A stretch of DNA of 64,000 nucleotides from an uncultured Candidatus Melainabacteria bacterium (GCA_934692295.1 CAKUTL010000001.1:66399-130398), one strand, 5' to 3'; counted from the stretch's first letter, positions 51,908 through 62,395 are shown. A program made the numbers and translations. Notes: generated by a model from the sequence alone, not told the origin.

Positions 51908-52711
51908 CTAAACATTTTTGATAAGCAATTTTATAAGCTCTTTAAACTTAGCCTTAACTTTTTCTGCGGTTTCAATAACTTCTTTGTGATCTAGCTTCTT
52001 AGTCGAAACACCGCTTGCATAGTTTGTAATACAACTGATTCCAAGAACTTTCATACCGCAATAGTTTGCAACGATTGCTTCCGGAACAGTTGACATGCCG
52101 GCAGCATCAGCCCCCATACATCTTGCCATACGAATTTCAGCCGGTGTTTCATAACTTGGTCCAGAGGATGCTATATAAACACCATGTTTCAAATCAAGTT
52201 TTAATAATCTTCCTGCTGCATCTGCAATTTTTATCAAATTTTTATTATAAACTTCTGACATATCAGGAAATCTTGTGCCTAAAGTTTCATCATTCGGACC
52301 AACAAGAGGGTTAGCACCCATAAAGTTTATATGATCGGTTATGAGCATCAAATCTCCAGGGCGAAAACTTTTATTTACTGCACCGGCAGCGTTTGTCAAA
52401 ATAACGGTTTCAACACCAAGAGCTTTCATAACTTTTATAGGATAAGTTACTTCCTGCATAGAATGCCCTTCATAATAATGACTTCTTCCTTGCATCATAA
52501 CAACTTTTCTATCGTCAATAGTAGCAAAAACTAAATTACCTTTATGACCAACAATAGTAGATTTGGCAAAATTAGGGATTTTTGAATAAGGAATTGAAAT
52601 TTCACAATACTCGTCTGCTAAATCCCCAAGCCCCGAACCTAAGACAATTCCTATTTCAGGCTTGAAATCATCAGTGTATGTTTCAATATAATCCAAAGTT
52701 TCTTTCATCAT
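51908..52711 (-). CDS. punA: Purine-nucleoside phosphorylase (trimeric class)
   Basis: I place the start at 52711, near GTGGGG, giving 267 residues. The class-I PNP motifs are present: GIVLGSGLGDLAD, RSHYYEGHSMQEVTYPIKVM, TNAAGAVNKSFRPGDLMLIT, and SSGPSYETPAEIRMARCMGADAAGMSTVPE. It splits purine nucleosides with phosphate to base and ribose-1-phosphate in salvage. The gene is alone; terminator not obvious. Confidence 0.93.
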   Translation of the reverse strand: MMKETLDYIETYTDDFKPEIGIVLGSGLGDLADEYCEISIPYSKIPNFAKSTIVGHKGNLVFATIDDRKVVMMQGRSHYYEGHSMQEVTYPIKVMKALGVETVILTNAAGAVNKSFRPGDLMLITDHINFMGANPLVGPNDETLGTRFPDMSEVYNKNLIKIADAAGRLLKLDLKHGVYIASSGPSYETPAEIRMARCMGADAAGMSTVPEAIVANYCGMKVLGISCITNYASGVSTKKLDHKEVIETAEKVKAKFKELIKLLIKNV

Positions 52712-52779
52712 ATAAACCCCACTTTCAAAAAAATACACAAATGCCCTATAGCGTTTGCGTATTTTTTGAATTTCTAAAA

Positions 52780-53019
52780 TTAACCTACTAATCTGTTGTC
52801 ATCTGCTTCAGATGCTTTAACCATCAAAGCGTGTTCAACCGGATTTTCTTTTGAATAAGTAGTTTCGTGTGTTTCTTCAAAACCAAAATCTTCACGAGCT
52901 TTTCTTGCTTGATTTTCATCAACAATTTTTTTAGCAAGTTCAGCGATTTCGTAAACTAATTTGTATCTGTTATCTGTATTTTCGTTTAAATCCCACGCTA
53001 CTTTAATTATTTGCTCCAT
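52780..53019 (-). CDS. rpoZ: Probable RNA polymerase omega subunit (RpoZ)
   Basis: The 79-residue protein has NRYKLVYEIAELAKKI, like the omega conserved NR(F/Y)xLVxxxAxRA element, followed by a charged helix and a PVEHALMVKASEA end, similar to omega's C-terminal EKPxxxALxEI. Omega helps the beta-prime subunit fold. The match is by eye and moderate. It has a weak ribosome binding site and a long promoter-like upstream stretch. Confidence 0.6.
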   Translation of the reverse strand: MEQIIKVAWDLNENTDNRYKLVYEIAELAKKIVDENQARKAREDFGFEETHETTYSKENPVEHALMVKASEADDNRLVG

Positions 53020-53130
53020 TGAATAGTCCTCACTTTTCTGTCTATAAAACTATAATATAATATAAATGTTTTTTTTACAAGTAGCTTACAAATTTATTCA
53101 CAAGTATCTGACAATGTATATTTCTAAATC

Positions 53131-54579
53131 TTACTGCTTCCCAGTAATTTCTCTATACATATTCATATATTCTTTTGAACTACGTTTCCAAGAAAAATCA
53201 GCTTCCATTGCAGATTTTCTCATAGCATTGAATACGTACTTATCACCATAAACATACAATGCACATTTAATCGCATTCAACATATCCCAGCCATTATAAC
53301 TCCAGAACTTGAAACCATTTGAATTATCAAGTGGATACCCTGTAACAGTATCTTCCAACCCTCCAGTAGCTCTAACAATTGGCAAACTACCATAACGCAT
53401 TGCAATCAATTGACTCAATCCGCAAGGTTCAAATTTTGACGGCATCAAGAAGAAATCACTGCCGGCATAAAGTAAATTAGCAAGTTTTGCGTCATAGCCG
53501 ACATAAGTTCTGATATTTGGAGTATTGTTTGACAACCAGATGAAAAGATTTTCATAACTGTTATCGCCACTTCCCATAAATACAAAATCCGCATTCAAAT
53601 TTTGCAATTCATATTGCATATCACGAATTAAATCAATCCCTTTTTGACCTACAAGTCGTGAAATTAAAGCAATAAGAGGTCTATCCGGATTATATTTAAT
53701 GCCAAAGAATTTACAAATAGCTTTTTTATTTTCTTCTTTTTTGTCCAAAGATTTTACATCATAATTTTTAACAAGAGCTTTATCTTTTTTCGGGTCAAAG
53801 ACAGTATAATCAATACCGTTCAAAATTCCACGGAGTTTATATTGAACTCCTCGCAATGTATAATCCATATTTTCGCCATATTCAGGGGTTAAAATTTCTT
53901 TTGCATAAGTTGGAGAAACAGCAACAACTCTATCTGCATATTGAATTGCACCTTTCATCCAGTTTACACGGTCATAGTGTTCACAACCCCATTGATTATA
54001 AACAATATCTTTTCTCATATTTGCAAAATCCAAAACATCTTGGAACCAAATTCCTTGATATGCAAGATTATGAATTTCAAAAACACATTTTGTATCCTTC
54101 CAAAATTCATCAAACTTGTAATTTGAATGCAAATATAATGGTAACATTGCAGTATGCCAATCGTTTGCGTGAATTACATCGGCTCTGAAATTCAATGCTT
54201 TAGCATATTCCATAACCGCAAGTGAGAACGAAATATATCTTTCATGTTCATATCTAGGATCTAAATATTTTGGATAAACTTCCTTAAAACAAGAAAAATA
54301 CCAATCATTTTTAATAAAAAATACATTTATTTTTGTATCTGGAAGTTTTGTCATATAAAGATTAAACTTATGTGGCTGATTGCCAAAAGTTAACCACATT
54401 TCAGAGTTTTCAAGTTCTTTAATTTTATATTTATCTTTATCAATACAACCGTGAAGAGGAGTAAAAATAGCAATCTCTGCATCTTTTTCAAGTTCTTTTG
54501 GCAAACTTCCTACAACATCAGCTAACCCACCTGCTTTTGAAAATGGTGCAACTTCCGCAGACGCAAATAAAATCTTCAT
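53131..54579 (-). CDS. glgA: Glycogen synthase (ADP-glucose type)
   Basis: AGAGAGGAAAAA precedes the ATG at 54579 (482 residues; the upstream ATG at 54600 has no ribosome binding site). It has the GT5 hallmarks: FSKAGGLADVVGSLP (ADP-glucose binding), HANDWHTAMLPLYL, ISRLVGQKGIDLI, and MPSKFEPCGLSQLIAMRYGS. It adds glucose from ADP-glucose to the glycogen chain in the cytoplasm. No other glg gene lies near; it follows the zinc-ribbon protein gene with 40 bp between. Confidence 0.95.
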   Translation of the reverse strand: MKILFASAEVAPFSKAGGLADVVGSLPKELEKDAEIAIFTPLHGCIDKDKYKIKELENSEMWLTFGNQPHKFNLYMTKLPDTKINVFFIKNDWYFSCFKEVYPKYLDPRYEHERYISFSLAVMEYAKALNFRADVIHANDWHTAMLPLYLHSNYKFDEFWKDTKCVFEIHNLAYQGIWFQDVLDFANMRKDIVYNQWGCEHYDRVNWMKGAIQYADRVVAVSPTYAKEILTPEYGENMDYTLRGVQYKLRGILNGIDYTVFDPKKDKALVKNYDVKSLDKKEENKKAICKFFGIKYNPDRPLIALISRLVGQKGIDLIRDMQYELQNLNADFVFMGSGDNSYENLFIWLSNNTPNIRTYVGYDAKLANLLYAGSDFFLMPSKFEPCGLSQLIAMRYGSLPIVRATGGLEDTVTGYPLDNSNGFKFWSYNGWDMLNAIKCALYVYGDKYVFNAMRKSAMEADFSWKRSSKEYMNMYREITGKQ

Positions 54580-54619
54580 TTTTCCTCTCTTTCCGAACAT
54601 AAATTTTTATCCCTTTAGC

Positions 54620-57600
54620 TTAAGAGAAAAAGTCCTCAGGATTTACAAAAACGTCATCAGAAGAATTATCTTCTTCTGGAGAAGTTTTTGTGTCTATCTT
54701 TATATTTTCCTTTTCTGATAAGCTCTCTTCTTGTAATTTAGGGGTTGTGCTATCTGGATTAACTTTCTGAACAACCTCTACATTTTGATTGTCCACCATA
54801 AGTTTTTTAATGTCAATATTCAGATTAAAATTAAGTCCATATTTTTGAACAATTAATGCAGCTTGATTCATACAAATTTGAGCCTTTTCAGGTTCTTTAG
54901 TCGCCATCAAAACTTTGTACATATTTATTTTATCAAGCATTGTTAAATATTCACTAATCGGAGTTTTTTCCATAAAGATAGTTGAATTATTCAAAATTCC
55001 ATATGCAATATCGAACTTGCCTTGTGCTATATCCAAAATACTCATCACATACCAGCCGATATGTTCAATAGAATTCATTCCATGCTCTTTAGCATCCATA
55101 ATTACACGATAAACAATCGCAGATGCTTTTTTGAAAGAATTTAATCTTGCATAAGAATAGCCTATCAACAAATCTGCAAACAATTCAAACTTATACAATC
55201 CCATATCTTTAGCAAGAATTTTAGTTTTATAAATCTCTTTTGCAAACTCAGTCGGATTATCTTTAAAATAAGCATACGCTTTAATAAAGTGATAAACTGA
55301 TACGGTATAAATATTTTCTTCCGGAGGATTTGGAGGAATTTGAACATTTTGACCTTTCAACAAGTTCTGTAATTGTATAAACAATGAAAATTCTTGAGGA
55401 ATGAAATCAAACAACTTTGTAGAAATATTTAAAAATTCATTTACATCTTCTTTCATTGAAACAACATCTGAAATTGCGATACAAGCAATACATTCAACAA
55501 GCATTTCCTTGAATTCGTCAATCGTCAGCATTGAGAATTGAATATTGTTAATTTTACCGGAATCCAAGGCGTTTAAGACATTATAGCCAATATCTAAACA
55601 ATCGTCATAAGCACCAATATTAAACAAAATTTTCACATGCACCATTGAAAGAATCAAAAAGTGTAAGCTAAAATTTTCAGCCGTCGGATCAAGAGAAACA
55701 CCATCCATCACAGATAAAACTTTATGAGTTAGATTTAGGGCATACAAATATTGACCATTATAAAATGCCCCCTGCATCATTTTTGTTCCAAGTTCAATAA
55801 AACTGGTTATGTTATTGTTATCTTTCAAACTTGTTAGAGTTTTTTCTGCAATATCACGGGTTTCATTCGGTTCGTATTCAAACATATTGTTTGAAATATT
55901 TTCATATATAGATTTTTTATATTCCGCTAAATCCTCTTTTGACCAATTAGAAGCATACTTATCAAGACATTTGATAATTTCACCGGAACAATTTAGATAA
56001 GAAGAAAAATCACCCATTGAAAGATTAATATTTGCCAAACTTTCCCATTCAAATATAACTTGTTCATTCAGCTCTAAAATTTCGTAAAGTTCCGCCCTAA
56101 CAGGACTTGCCATACCTTCTACAAAAGCAATCTCCAGTAACTCTTTTGCAATAGATTTTAACTCTTCTGGTTTTAGAATTTCTAAAAGATTTTCTCTTAT
56201 CAGTGCATAATTAGAGAAATACATACTGTTATGATAAAAATAAACATATCCCATATCGGATAATTTATCTGCAATAGCCTTCCATTGAGCAAAGCCAAAA
56301 GTGCCTAAAGTTTTTTCATCAACCCTTGTCCCCAAAAGAACAGCCATTGTCAAAAATTTGATAGCTCTTGCATCATCTTTTAACAAATTCAAACGGCGTT
56401 TCATCAATTGACTCAAACTTGACGGAATGATAATTGTTTTAGGGTTAACCATCACAATAGAATACTGAGTTAGAGAATAAACTCCGGACTCCAACAAATA
56501 TTGAATAGCAAAATCTAAGAACAATGTACTTCCGCAAGCATATTTTGCAATTCTTTGAAAATAAAAATCATTCAAAACGTTTTTATAAAACTCTTTGTTT
56601 GATTTAATAATGCCCTCGAACGGTGATGGCTTCAAGGTTATTTCTGTATAATATCCTCTTGATAGCAAGAAATGGTTATTTTTATGCAAAGAATAATCTT
56701 TGTCATACGTAATTAAATAACTTACATTAAAGTCTTCAAACTGGTCGAAAAGTTGACTTAATGCCAACATTGAACTTGAATCCACTTTTTCAAAATTTTC
56801 GATATAAATTAAAGAATTTGGAATTGCTTCCATCAAACGAGCAAAAACCTGAAAATATTCATCTCTGGTTTCCTCAAAATTCTTCATCTCTCTTTGATTA
56901 GATGTAATCAAATCCTTCACCAGACCGGAAGAATCAATATTATTAAACATTGAAAAGTCATTAGTATCAAACAACTTTTGAGAAACGGCATACTCAAAAA
57001 TTGTAGAAATTAATTCCCTAAAAAATGAATATGGAGCATATTTCATTTCATCATGACAAGTAATCGGAATAATATCATTATAAATTCCGGTTTCTTCAAC
57101 AGTAGATAAAAGCCTCAATGTATAAGGCTGATACATATTTGAACCCTTTATTGCTAAAATTCCACGAGGAACTTCTTGCAAAACATCAACAACATTATCC
57201 AAGATACGAATATTTTCTGTTCTGAAAAAAGCACAGTTGACTTCATCAAAATTTATCAACTCTCCGCCGTACAATTCATCGTCAGAAACATTATGCTCAT
57301 CATTCAAGGTTTGTTTTGTAATCTTTTCTTGATCGATTAAAGCCGATTGAACGAATTTTGGAACTTCAACATCCTCCTCAGAAATAATTTCCGAAGCACT
57401 TTGAATAAATTCATTAATCTTAATAAATTCATTCAAATCAATTTGATAAAACTGTTTCATCTTGCCATCAACCAAGACAGAATTTAAAGTTTCTAATTTG
57501 TATTTTCCATTGTAATACTCATAAAAATCTTCATCGGTTGTTAATTGAAAATAGCCAAGAGCCTTTGCCCCAATATCATCCGCAATTTGAATCATATCAG

Positions 57601-58216
57601 CTTGAAAACCGGTTGCAACGTTATATGGGTCATCTTCCGCATTACGTTTCATTATTGTCAAATTGCATTTTAAACCAACACCCTTTTTACGAATTAGCTT
57701 AACATTTAATTTCGTAAACATATTGGCAAGTTCAATTGAAGACATAATCGCAGAATTTGCAGAGGCTGAAATTGTATAAACATTGTTAAATCTAATGACA
57801 TAAGTACCATCTTTGAGAACCTGACGACGAACACCAAGCGATGACATATAATTTAAAATCATATTATCAATATTGGTTTTGAACTTAGTCAAAAGTTGGT
57901 TTGAACCGAGTTTTGCCTTGATAACATCCATATTAGGAAATTCAATTTTTAAAACAGCAAAATCATCGGTATTTGACTCGCCTTGAATAGCACTTTTTTC
58001 CGTTGAATATCCACATTTCAGACATTTTGGATGCTTTGTTAAATTGATTTTCCCACACTTTGCACATTTGACAACAAGAATTTCCCCGCACTTTCTGCAG
58101 GTATTTTTTGTATTAACTGTACGACAAACAGGGCAAATGATTTTCAAAACTTTTTTGCAGTTTGGACAAACCATTGCACTTTTATCAATTTCAGCACCGC
58201 ATTTTGGACATTCCAT
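54620..58216 (-). CDS. Large zinc-ribbon / cyclase-like / STAND-ATPase-like / TPR-type regulatory protein
   Basis: The ATG at 58216 gives 1198 residues. Residues 3-68 hold six CxxC pairs (three zinc ribbons: CPKC, CPNC, CPVC, CRKC, CAKC, CLKC). Residues about 85-262 look like a degenerate class III nucleotidyl cyclase (FAVLKIEFPN, LKDGTYVIRF) with the catalytic residues lost. About 330-640 resembles a STAND/AAA ATPase with a worn P-loop (GILAIKGSNMYQPYTLRLL) and a Walker-B-like SLIYIENFEKVD. The remainder is helical, TPR-like, ending in a disordered acidic tail. The order is as in the zinc-ribbon cyclase-ATPase-TPR regulators known in other bacteria, but no active site is intact. Confidence 0.7.
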   Translation of the reverse strand: MECPKCGAEIDKSAMVCPNCKKVLKIICPVCRTVNTKNTCRKCGEILVVKCAKCGKINLTKHPKCLKCGYSTEKSAIQGESNTDDFAVLKIEFPNMDVIKAKLGSNQLLTKFKTNIDNMILNYMSSLGVRRQVLKDGTYVIRFNNVYTISASANSAIMSSIELANMFTKLNVKLIRKKGVGLKCNLTIMKRNAEDDPYNVATGFQADMIQIADDIGAKALGYFQLTTDEDFYEYYNGKYKLETLNSVLVDGKMKQFYQIDLNEFIKINEFIQSASEIISEEDVEVPKFVQSALIDQEKITKQTLNDEHNVSDDELYGGELINFDEVNCAFFRTENIRILDNVVDVLQEVPRGILAIKGSNMYQPYTLRLLSTVEETGIYNDIIPITCHDEMKYAPYSFFRELISTIFEYAVSQKLFDTNDFSMFNNIDSSGLVKDLITSNQREMKNFEETRDEYFQVFARLMEAIPNSLIYIENFEKVDSSSMLALSQLFDQFEDFNVSYLITYDKDYSLHKNNHFLLSRGYYTEITLKPSPFEGIIKSNKEFYKNVLNDFYFQRIAKYACGSTLFLDFAIQYLLESGVYSLTQYSIVMVNPKTIIIPSSLSQLMKRRLNLLKDDARAIKFLTMAVLLGTRVDEKTLGTFGFAQWKAIADKLSDMGYVYFYHNSMYFSNYALIRENLLEILKPEELKSIAKELLEIAFVEGMASPVRAELYEILELNEQVIFEWESLANINLSMGDFSSYLNCSGEIIKCLDKYASNWSKEDLAEYKKSIYENISNNMFEYEPNETRDIAEKTLTSLKDNNNITSFIELGTKMMQGAFYNGQYLYALNLTHKVLSVMDGVSLDPTAENFSLHFLILSMVHVKILFNIGAYDDCLDIGYNVLNALDSGKINNIQFSMLTIDEFKEMLVECIACIAISDVVSMKEDVNEFLNISTKLFDFIPQEFSLFIQLQNLLKGQNVQIPPNPPEENIYTVSVYHFIKAYAYFKDNPTEFAKEIYKTKILAKDMGLYKFELFADLLIGYSYARLNSFKKASAIVYRVIMDAKEHGMNSIEHIGWYVMSILDIAQGKFDIAYGILNNSTIFMEKTPISEYLTMLDKINMYKVLMATKEPEKAQICMNQAALIVQKYGLNFNLNIDIKKLMVDNQNVEVVQKVNPDSTTPKLQEESLSEKENIKIDTKTSPEEDNSSDDVFVNPEDFFS

Positions 58217-58232
58217 ACCGAAATTATACCAT
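58217..58232 (-). promoter_or_regulatory. Extended -10 promoter predicting leaderless mRNA
   Basis: On the minus strand TGGTATAAT (58231-58223) is an extended -10, followed after exactly six bases by the ATG at 58216. The expected start of transcription is the A of that codon. No ribosome binding site can fit. Translation of a leaderless message is inferred. Confidence 0.6.
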
Positions 58233-58319
58233 AGCACGAAACTTTTAAACTAATTCAAACAGAGGATATTGGAGTTAAAAGGGAAAAGGAAATAGGGGAA
58301 TAAGGGAATAAGGTCGTTA

Positions 58320-58515
58320 CATTTTATTTGTAGGTCGGCTTTACTAAGCCGACATTAAAAGTCCGTCATTCTGAGGGATTTGCCAAAATAAAAAGGAATA
58401 ACATATTTCAAATTTCCCCGAAGAATCTCTTACAGTGCGTACAGATTGAGGTACTTCGCTTCGCTCAGTATGACGAATACGTTAGAATATTTTATATTTC
58501 ATACGTCATTCTGAG
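58320..58515. repeat. Dispersed repeats
   Basis: GTAGGTCGGCTTTACTAAGC (58331-58350), GTCATTCTGAGGGATT, GAAGAATCTCTTACAG, CTTCGCTTCGCTCAGTATGACG, and CGTCATTCTGAGAAATT. 58238-58649 contains nothing else that I can support. Confidence 0.75.
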
Positions 58516-58679
58516 AAATTTACCCCAAAATAATCCAGTTTATTTTTATTGTTAATCTCTTTTTGTATCAGATGATGTCAGCACAAATAAACTTTTGTAA
58601 CAAAGTCCCGATATTTTAGCAATAATAAATCTTTACGTGATTTGTAAACTTGAAAACTCAATCAAGTCAAGGAAAAGAA

Positions 58680-60992
58680 ATGAATAATACAATTACCCCC
58701 AGCTATGTAAGCTCACCACTTGTTACAGATAAACTTGCAAACGATTTAACAGAAAAGAAAAATAAAATTACAAGAAGACAGGGACTTATCGGAAAAGGTT
58801 TTGATAAAACTAAATCCGTAATTGGTGTTGGCAGAAATAGCAAAAAAGCAACACAAATGATTGAGGATTTCAAAGCAGGGAAAATTGACTACAAGACTGC
58901 AAATAAATACCTTGACGATTTTCAATATACGCAGAGAGATGCAACAGAATTAGTCCTTGATACCGTAACCGGTTTGGGAGCTTTTGGGGCTTATGCAATA
59001 GCCAAAAAAGGTGCAAAATTTGCATCTCCATTCTTAACCGGTGTAAAACTTAAATTTGATATTGGAAAGACCGCAGGTGTTGTTGGTACTGCAGCGGCTC
59101 TAGTTACAGGGATGACAATTAAACCAACCCTAAGATTTATTGATAGAATTTACTTAAAACACAAGGAAAAGAAAGACAATAAAACATTCTGGAAAGATAA
59201 CCTAACAGGTGCAATTGATGGTGCTTTAGCTCCGGTTGCAGTTTTGAAAGGTGCAATTATAGGTATTCCGCTTGTTATGGGTGAAAACGCTCTTCAACGT
59301 TATATATTTGTAAAATCAGATGATAAAAAATCAACAAAAGATTTCTTAGACAAACAAAAAGATAATTTGGCTGTTAAAGCCGTAGCTACAGGAGCTATCG
59401 CATACAAAGCAAGAAAACTCCATACCTCTTTAGGTAGTTGGGACAAAGCGATTGAAAAAGCCCTTAAAAATGTCAAAGACTTAAAACCTTTTGAAAAAGT
59501 TTCTGTTGATTCAGATTTCAATATGTTATCTTCAAAAGCTCAACTTCTACTTGCTGATCCAAAATTCGCAATGGATATTTTCGCAAGTGGAAAATCTGTT
59601 GAAGAAAAAATGAGAATAATTGAAGATAAAAATATTTTCTTACCTAAATTTATCCAAACAATTCCGGAAAATGTTCTTGGAATGCTTGGAAAAGATGAAA
59701 TCGATTTTGGCGGACTTAAACTTAATACGAAAGAAATTTCTACAATAATTACAAGATTCAAAAGCGATTGTCCTCAATCAAGAACAGTCAAAGAAGCTCA
59801 AGATTTCATATCAAAAACTTATGGCGACAAATACACAATCATCAATGACAAAGCTCTTGGGGTTGGAACAGTAGCCGAAACATTCCTTGCAAAAGACAAC
59901 ACTACCGGTAAAGAAGTTGTTATCAAATTGTTGAAAAAAGGAATGTCCGCAGAAAAAATCGAAAATGATAGAAAAGCATTTATCGATTTAGTAAAACAAA
60001 ATTCAACAGATGACAAAGAAAAAACAGATTTCTTACTAAGAAAAATTAATTCATTATATGACGCTTGGGCAAAAGAAGTTGACCTTTCAAAAGAAATGGA
60101 AGCAACCCAAATCTTAGGTAAAAATGCTAGAAATTATCACGCAATTACTCCAATAGAAGTTAAAGATAATATTTATGTAATGGAAAAAGCTCCTGGAATT
60201 CAGTTCAATGAATTTATTGATCAAATGATGAAAGAAAATAAAAAACTTTCTAAAACCGATTTGATGAACCTAATGAGAAATTATTTCCAAGTCTTCTTTG
60301 AGCAATTACTTTCTGTACCTAAAAAAGGTGAAAAAGTAATGCACGCAGACCCACACCCTGGGAATATTTTCATCAACTTGGCAGACACAGAAAGACCTTT
60401 CACATTTATCGATACAGGAAACGTATTAAGATACACACCTGAAGAAGCAATTGAAAATGCTTTGAACCACTTGGATTACTTTATCGGAAACACAAAAGGA
60501 ATCGCAAAATCTCTATTGAGAGAAGCAAGTCTTCCTGAAGGTATGACAGAAAAACAAGCTCTTGAAATCGTAACTAAAGGTTTGAACGAAAAAGTTTATA
60601 ACGGGCACACCAACCTTATTACCGGTGGAAACTTCTTCCAAGATGTAAATAATGTGGCATTGAAAGTCATGTCAGACAACGGCATTATCGCAAATCAAAA
60701 CAATACAAACTTACTAAAAGCAGAAACAACATATTTTATGAACTTAACTTGCTTGAAAGATATTGAAAAGATTATTGATAAAAATGATACATTTACTGCC
60801 GCAGACCAAGCAGAAGCACAAAAACAAGCTAAATTGATGATGAAAGAAATTGGAGAATCAATTAAGAACTCTGCAATTAACAACAAGAGATATACAACTA
60901 AAAAACTTAAAGATAGAATGGATTTCATCAGTGAAAACAAAGAACAATTCTACTCAACAATTCTTTCATTTGCAGAAGGTATGAAATTATAA
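58680..60992 (+). CDS. ABC1/AarF (UbiB-like) atypical kinase fused to a membrane-like N-terminal domain
   Basis: AAGGA precedes the ATG 58680 (770 residues). Residues 1-250 are a helical/hydrophobic domain (GLGAFGAYAIAKKG, AGVVGTAAALVTGMTIKP, LKGAIIGIPLVMG) of unknown function. The kinase part (about 380-660) has GVGTVAETFLAKD, EVVIKLLKKG, MEKAPGIQF, HADPHPGNIFINL (555-567) and FIDTGN (578-580), the DFG equivalent. UbiB proteins use these to bind ATP in quinone synthesis. The Ala-rich P-loop of standard UbiB is not present. No ubiquinone genes are nearby; function is uncertain. Confidence 0.78.
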   Translation: MNNTITPSYVSSPLVTDKLANDLTEKKNKITRRQGLIGKGFDKTKSVIGVGRNSKKATQMIEDFKAGKIDYKTANKYLDDFQYTQRDATELVLDTVTGLGAFGAYAIAKKGAKFASPFLTGVKLKFDIGKTAGVVGTAAALVTGMTIKPTLRFIDRIYLKHKEKKDNKTFWKDNLTGAIDGALAPVAVLKGAIIGIPLVMGENALQRYIFVKSDDKKSTKDFLDKQKDNLAVKAVATGAIAYKARKLHTSLGSWDKAIEKALKNVKDLKPFEKVSVDSDFNMLSSKAQLLLADPKFAMDIFASGKSVEEKMRIIEDKNIFLPKFIQTIPENVLGMLGKDEIDFGGLKLNTKEISTIITRFKSDCPQSRTVKEAQDFISKTYGDKYTIINDKALGVGTVAETFLAKDNTTGKEVVIKLLKKGMSAEKIENDRKAFIDLVKQNSTDDKEKTDFLLRKINSLYDAWAKEVDLSKEMEATQILGKNARNYHAITPIEVKDNIYVMEKAPGIQFNEFIDQMMKENKKLSKTDLMNLMRNYFQVFFEQLLSVPKKGEKVMHADPHPGNIFINLADTERPFTFIDTGNVLRYTPEEAIENALNHLDYFIGNTKGIAKSLLREASLPEGMTEKQALEIVTKGLNEKVYNGHTNLITGGNFFQDVNNVALKVMSDNGIIANQNNTNLLKAETTYFMNLTCLKDIEKIIDKNDTFTAADQAEAQKQAKLMMKEIGESIKNSAINNKRYTTKKLKDRMDFISENKEQFYSTILSFAEGMKL

Positions 60993-61030
60993 GATTTTTC
61001 AAAACTTTGAATTTATGATATTATTTAGCT

Positions 61031-62104
61031 ATGAGTATTATTACTGACGATAACGATTTCGAAAAACCAAAAGTTGAGAAAAAAAATCCTGTTGTAAAAC
61101 CGGAAGCGGTTGATTGCGACAAAAATTTTGAAAACTGTATTCGTCCAAAATCTTTTGACACATACATCGGTCAAAGTGCATTAAAAGATACTCTAAAAAT
61201 CACAATCAAAGCGGCACAAAAAAGAGAAAAACCTCTTGACCACTTGCTTTTTTATGGTCCTCCTGGGTTAGGGAAAACCACTCTTGCGGGTGTTATTGCT
61301 CAAGAAATGGGGGTTGATATAAAAATCACTTCTGCCCCTGCACTTGAGCGACCTAGAGATATTATTGGGATTTTAATGTCACTTCAAGGGGGAGAAATTT
61401 TATTTATTGACGAAATTCATAGACTTAATAAAGTCGCTGAAGAAATTTTGTACCCTGCAATGGAAGATTTTTACCTAGATATGACAACAGGGAAAAGTCA
61501 AACCGTCAAAACTCTAAGAGTTCCTCTTCCAAAATTCACCCTTATTGGAGCAACAACAAAAGCAGGAGAACTTTCTGGACCATTGAGAGATAGATTTGGG
61601 ATTATCCATAGACTTGAATTTTACACAGATGAAGAACTTGCACAAGTTATTAAAAGAACGGCTGGAATTTTAGAAATCGAAATTGATGAAAAAGGAGCAT
61701 TAGCAATTGCAAGACGCTCCCGTGGTACTCCACGTATCGCAAATAGACTGGTAAAAAGAGTAAGTGATTACGCTTTGGTTAAACACGATGGAAAAATCAC
61801 AGAAGATATTGCCAATAAATCACTGGATATTTTGAAGATTGACGAATTTGGGCTGGACACAACAGATAGAAGCCTATTAAAACTTATCATTGAAAAGTAC
61901 GAAGGCGGACCGGTAGGGATTGAAACAATTGCTGCAGCAATTGGAGAAGATGTCAGAACAATTGAGGATGTTTGTGAACCATTTTTATTGCAAGCAGGGT
62001 TACTCCAAAGAACTCCACGAGGAAGAAAAGTTTCTCCTGCCGGATATAGACATCTTGGTTATAATACAGGGAAATTTAATTCTAACCAACAAACATTGTT
62101 TTAG
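61031..62104 (+). CDS. ruvB: Holliday-junction branch-migration ATPase RuvB
   Basis: The 357-residue protein has Walker [21 protein letters not shown], Walker [19 protein letters not shown], sensor-1 [21 protein letters not shown], arginine finger region [14 protein letters not shown], and the C-terminal winged-helix [20 protein letters not shown]. RuvB drives branch migration with RuvA. The N-terminal 40 residues are an extra charged part. It lies 38 bp after the UbiB-like gene on the same strand; ruvA is not present. Confidence 0.97.
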   Translation: MSIITDDNDFEKPKVEKKNPVVKPEAVDCDKNFENCIRPKSFDTYIGQSALKDTLKITIKAAQKREKPLDHLLFYGPPGLGKTTLAGVIAQEMGVDIKITSAPALERPRDIIGILMSLQGGEILFIDEIHRLNKVAEEILYPAMEDFYLDMTTGKSQTVKTLRVPLPKFTLIGATTKAGELSGPLRDRFGIIHRLEFYTDEELAQVIKRTAGILEIEIDEKGALAIARRSRGTPRIANRLVKRVSDYALVKHDGKITEDIANKSLDILKIDEFGLDTTDRSLLKLIIEKYEGGPVGIETIAAAIGEDVRTIEDVCEPFLLQAGLLQRTPRGRKVSPAGYRHLGYNTGKFNSNQQTLF

Positions 62105-62139
62105 GTTAGGGTTAAGTAGTTGAGTTATGATTCGGAATA

Positions 62140-62330
62140 TCTATCAAACGGATTGTTAGAGATACTTCGATTCTCTCAGAATGACGTAAATTGAAAAAAT
62201 ATCATTACAAGTTCGTCATTCTGAGTGGAAAGTAATTGCGATTAGAAATATCTCCACAAGTTTCCCAGAAGAATCTCTATCCGCACACTTCAGCTAGAGA
62301 TTCTGAAACAGATAACGGCTACGCCAACAT
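62140..62330. repeat. Dispersed repeats
   Basis: GAGATACTTCGATTCTCTCAG, GAATGACG, GTCATTCTGAGTGGAAAG and GAAGAATCTCTATCCGCAC belong to the GTCATTC family. The 291-bp gap 62105-62395 has no gene. Confidence 0.7.
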
Positions 62331-62395
62331 TAAATTAATATTCACTTCACTATACAGTCAAAAAATTAAATACTACCGAACATAAAAACAGAAAC

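Noticed and set aside
54620..58216. Antiviral STAND (Avs-like) defence protein
   Set aside because: P-loop is degenerate and there is no effector nuclease or defence neighbour; kept as regulatory protein instead.
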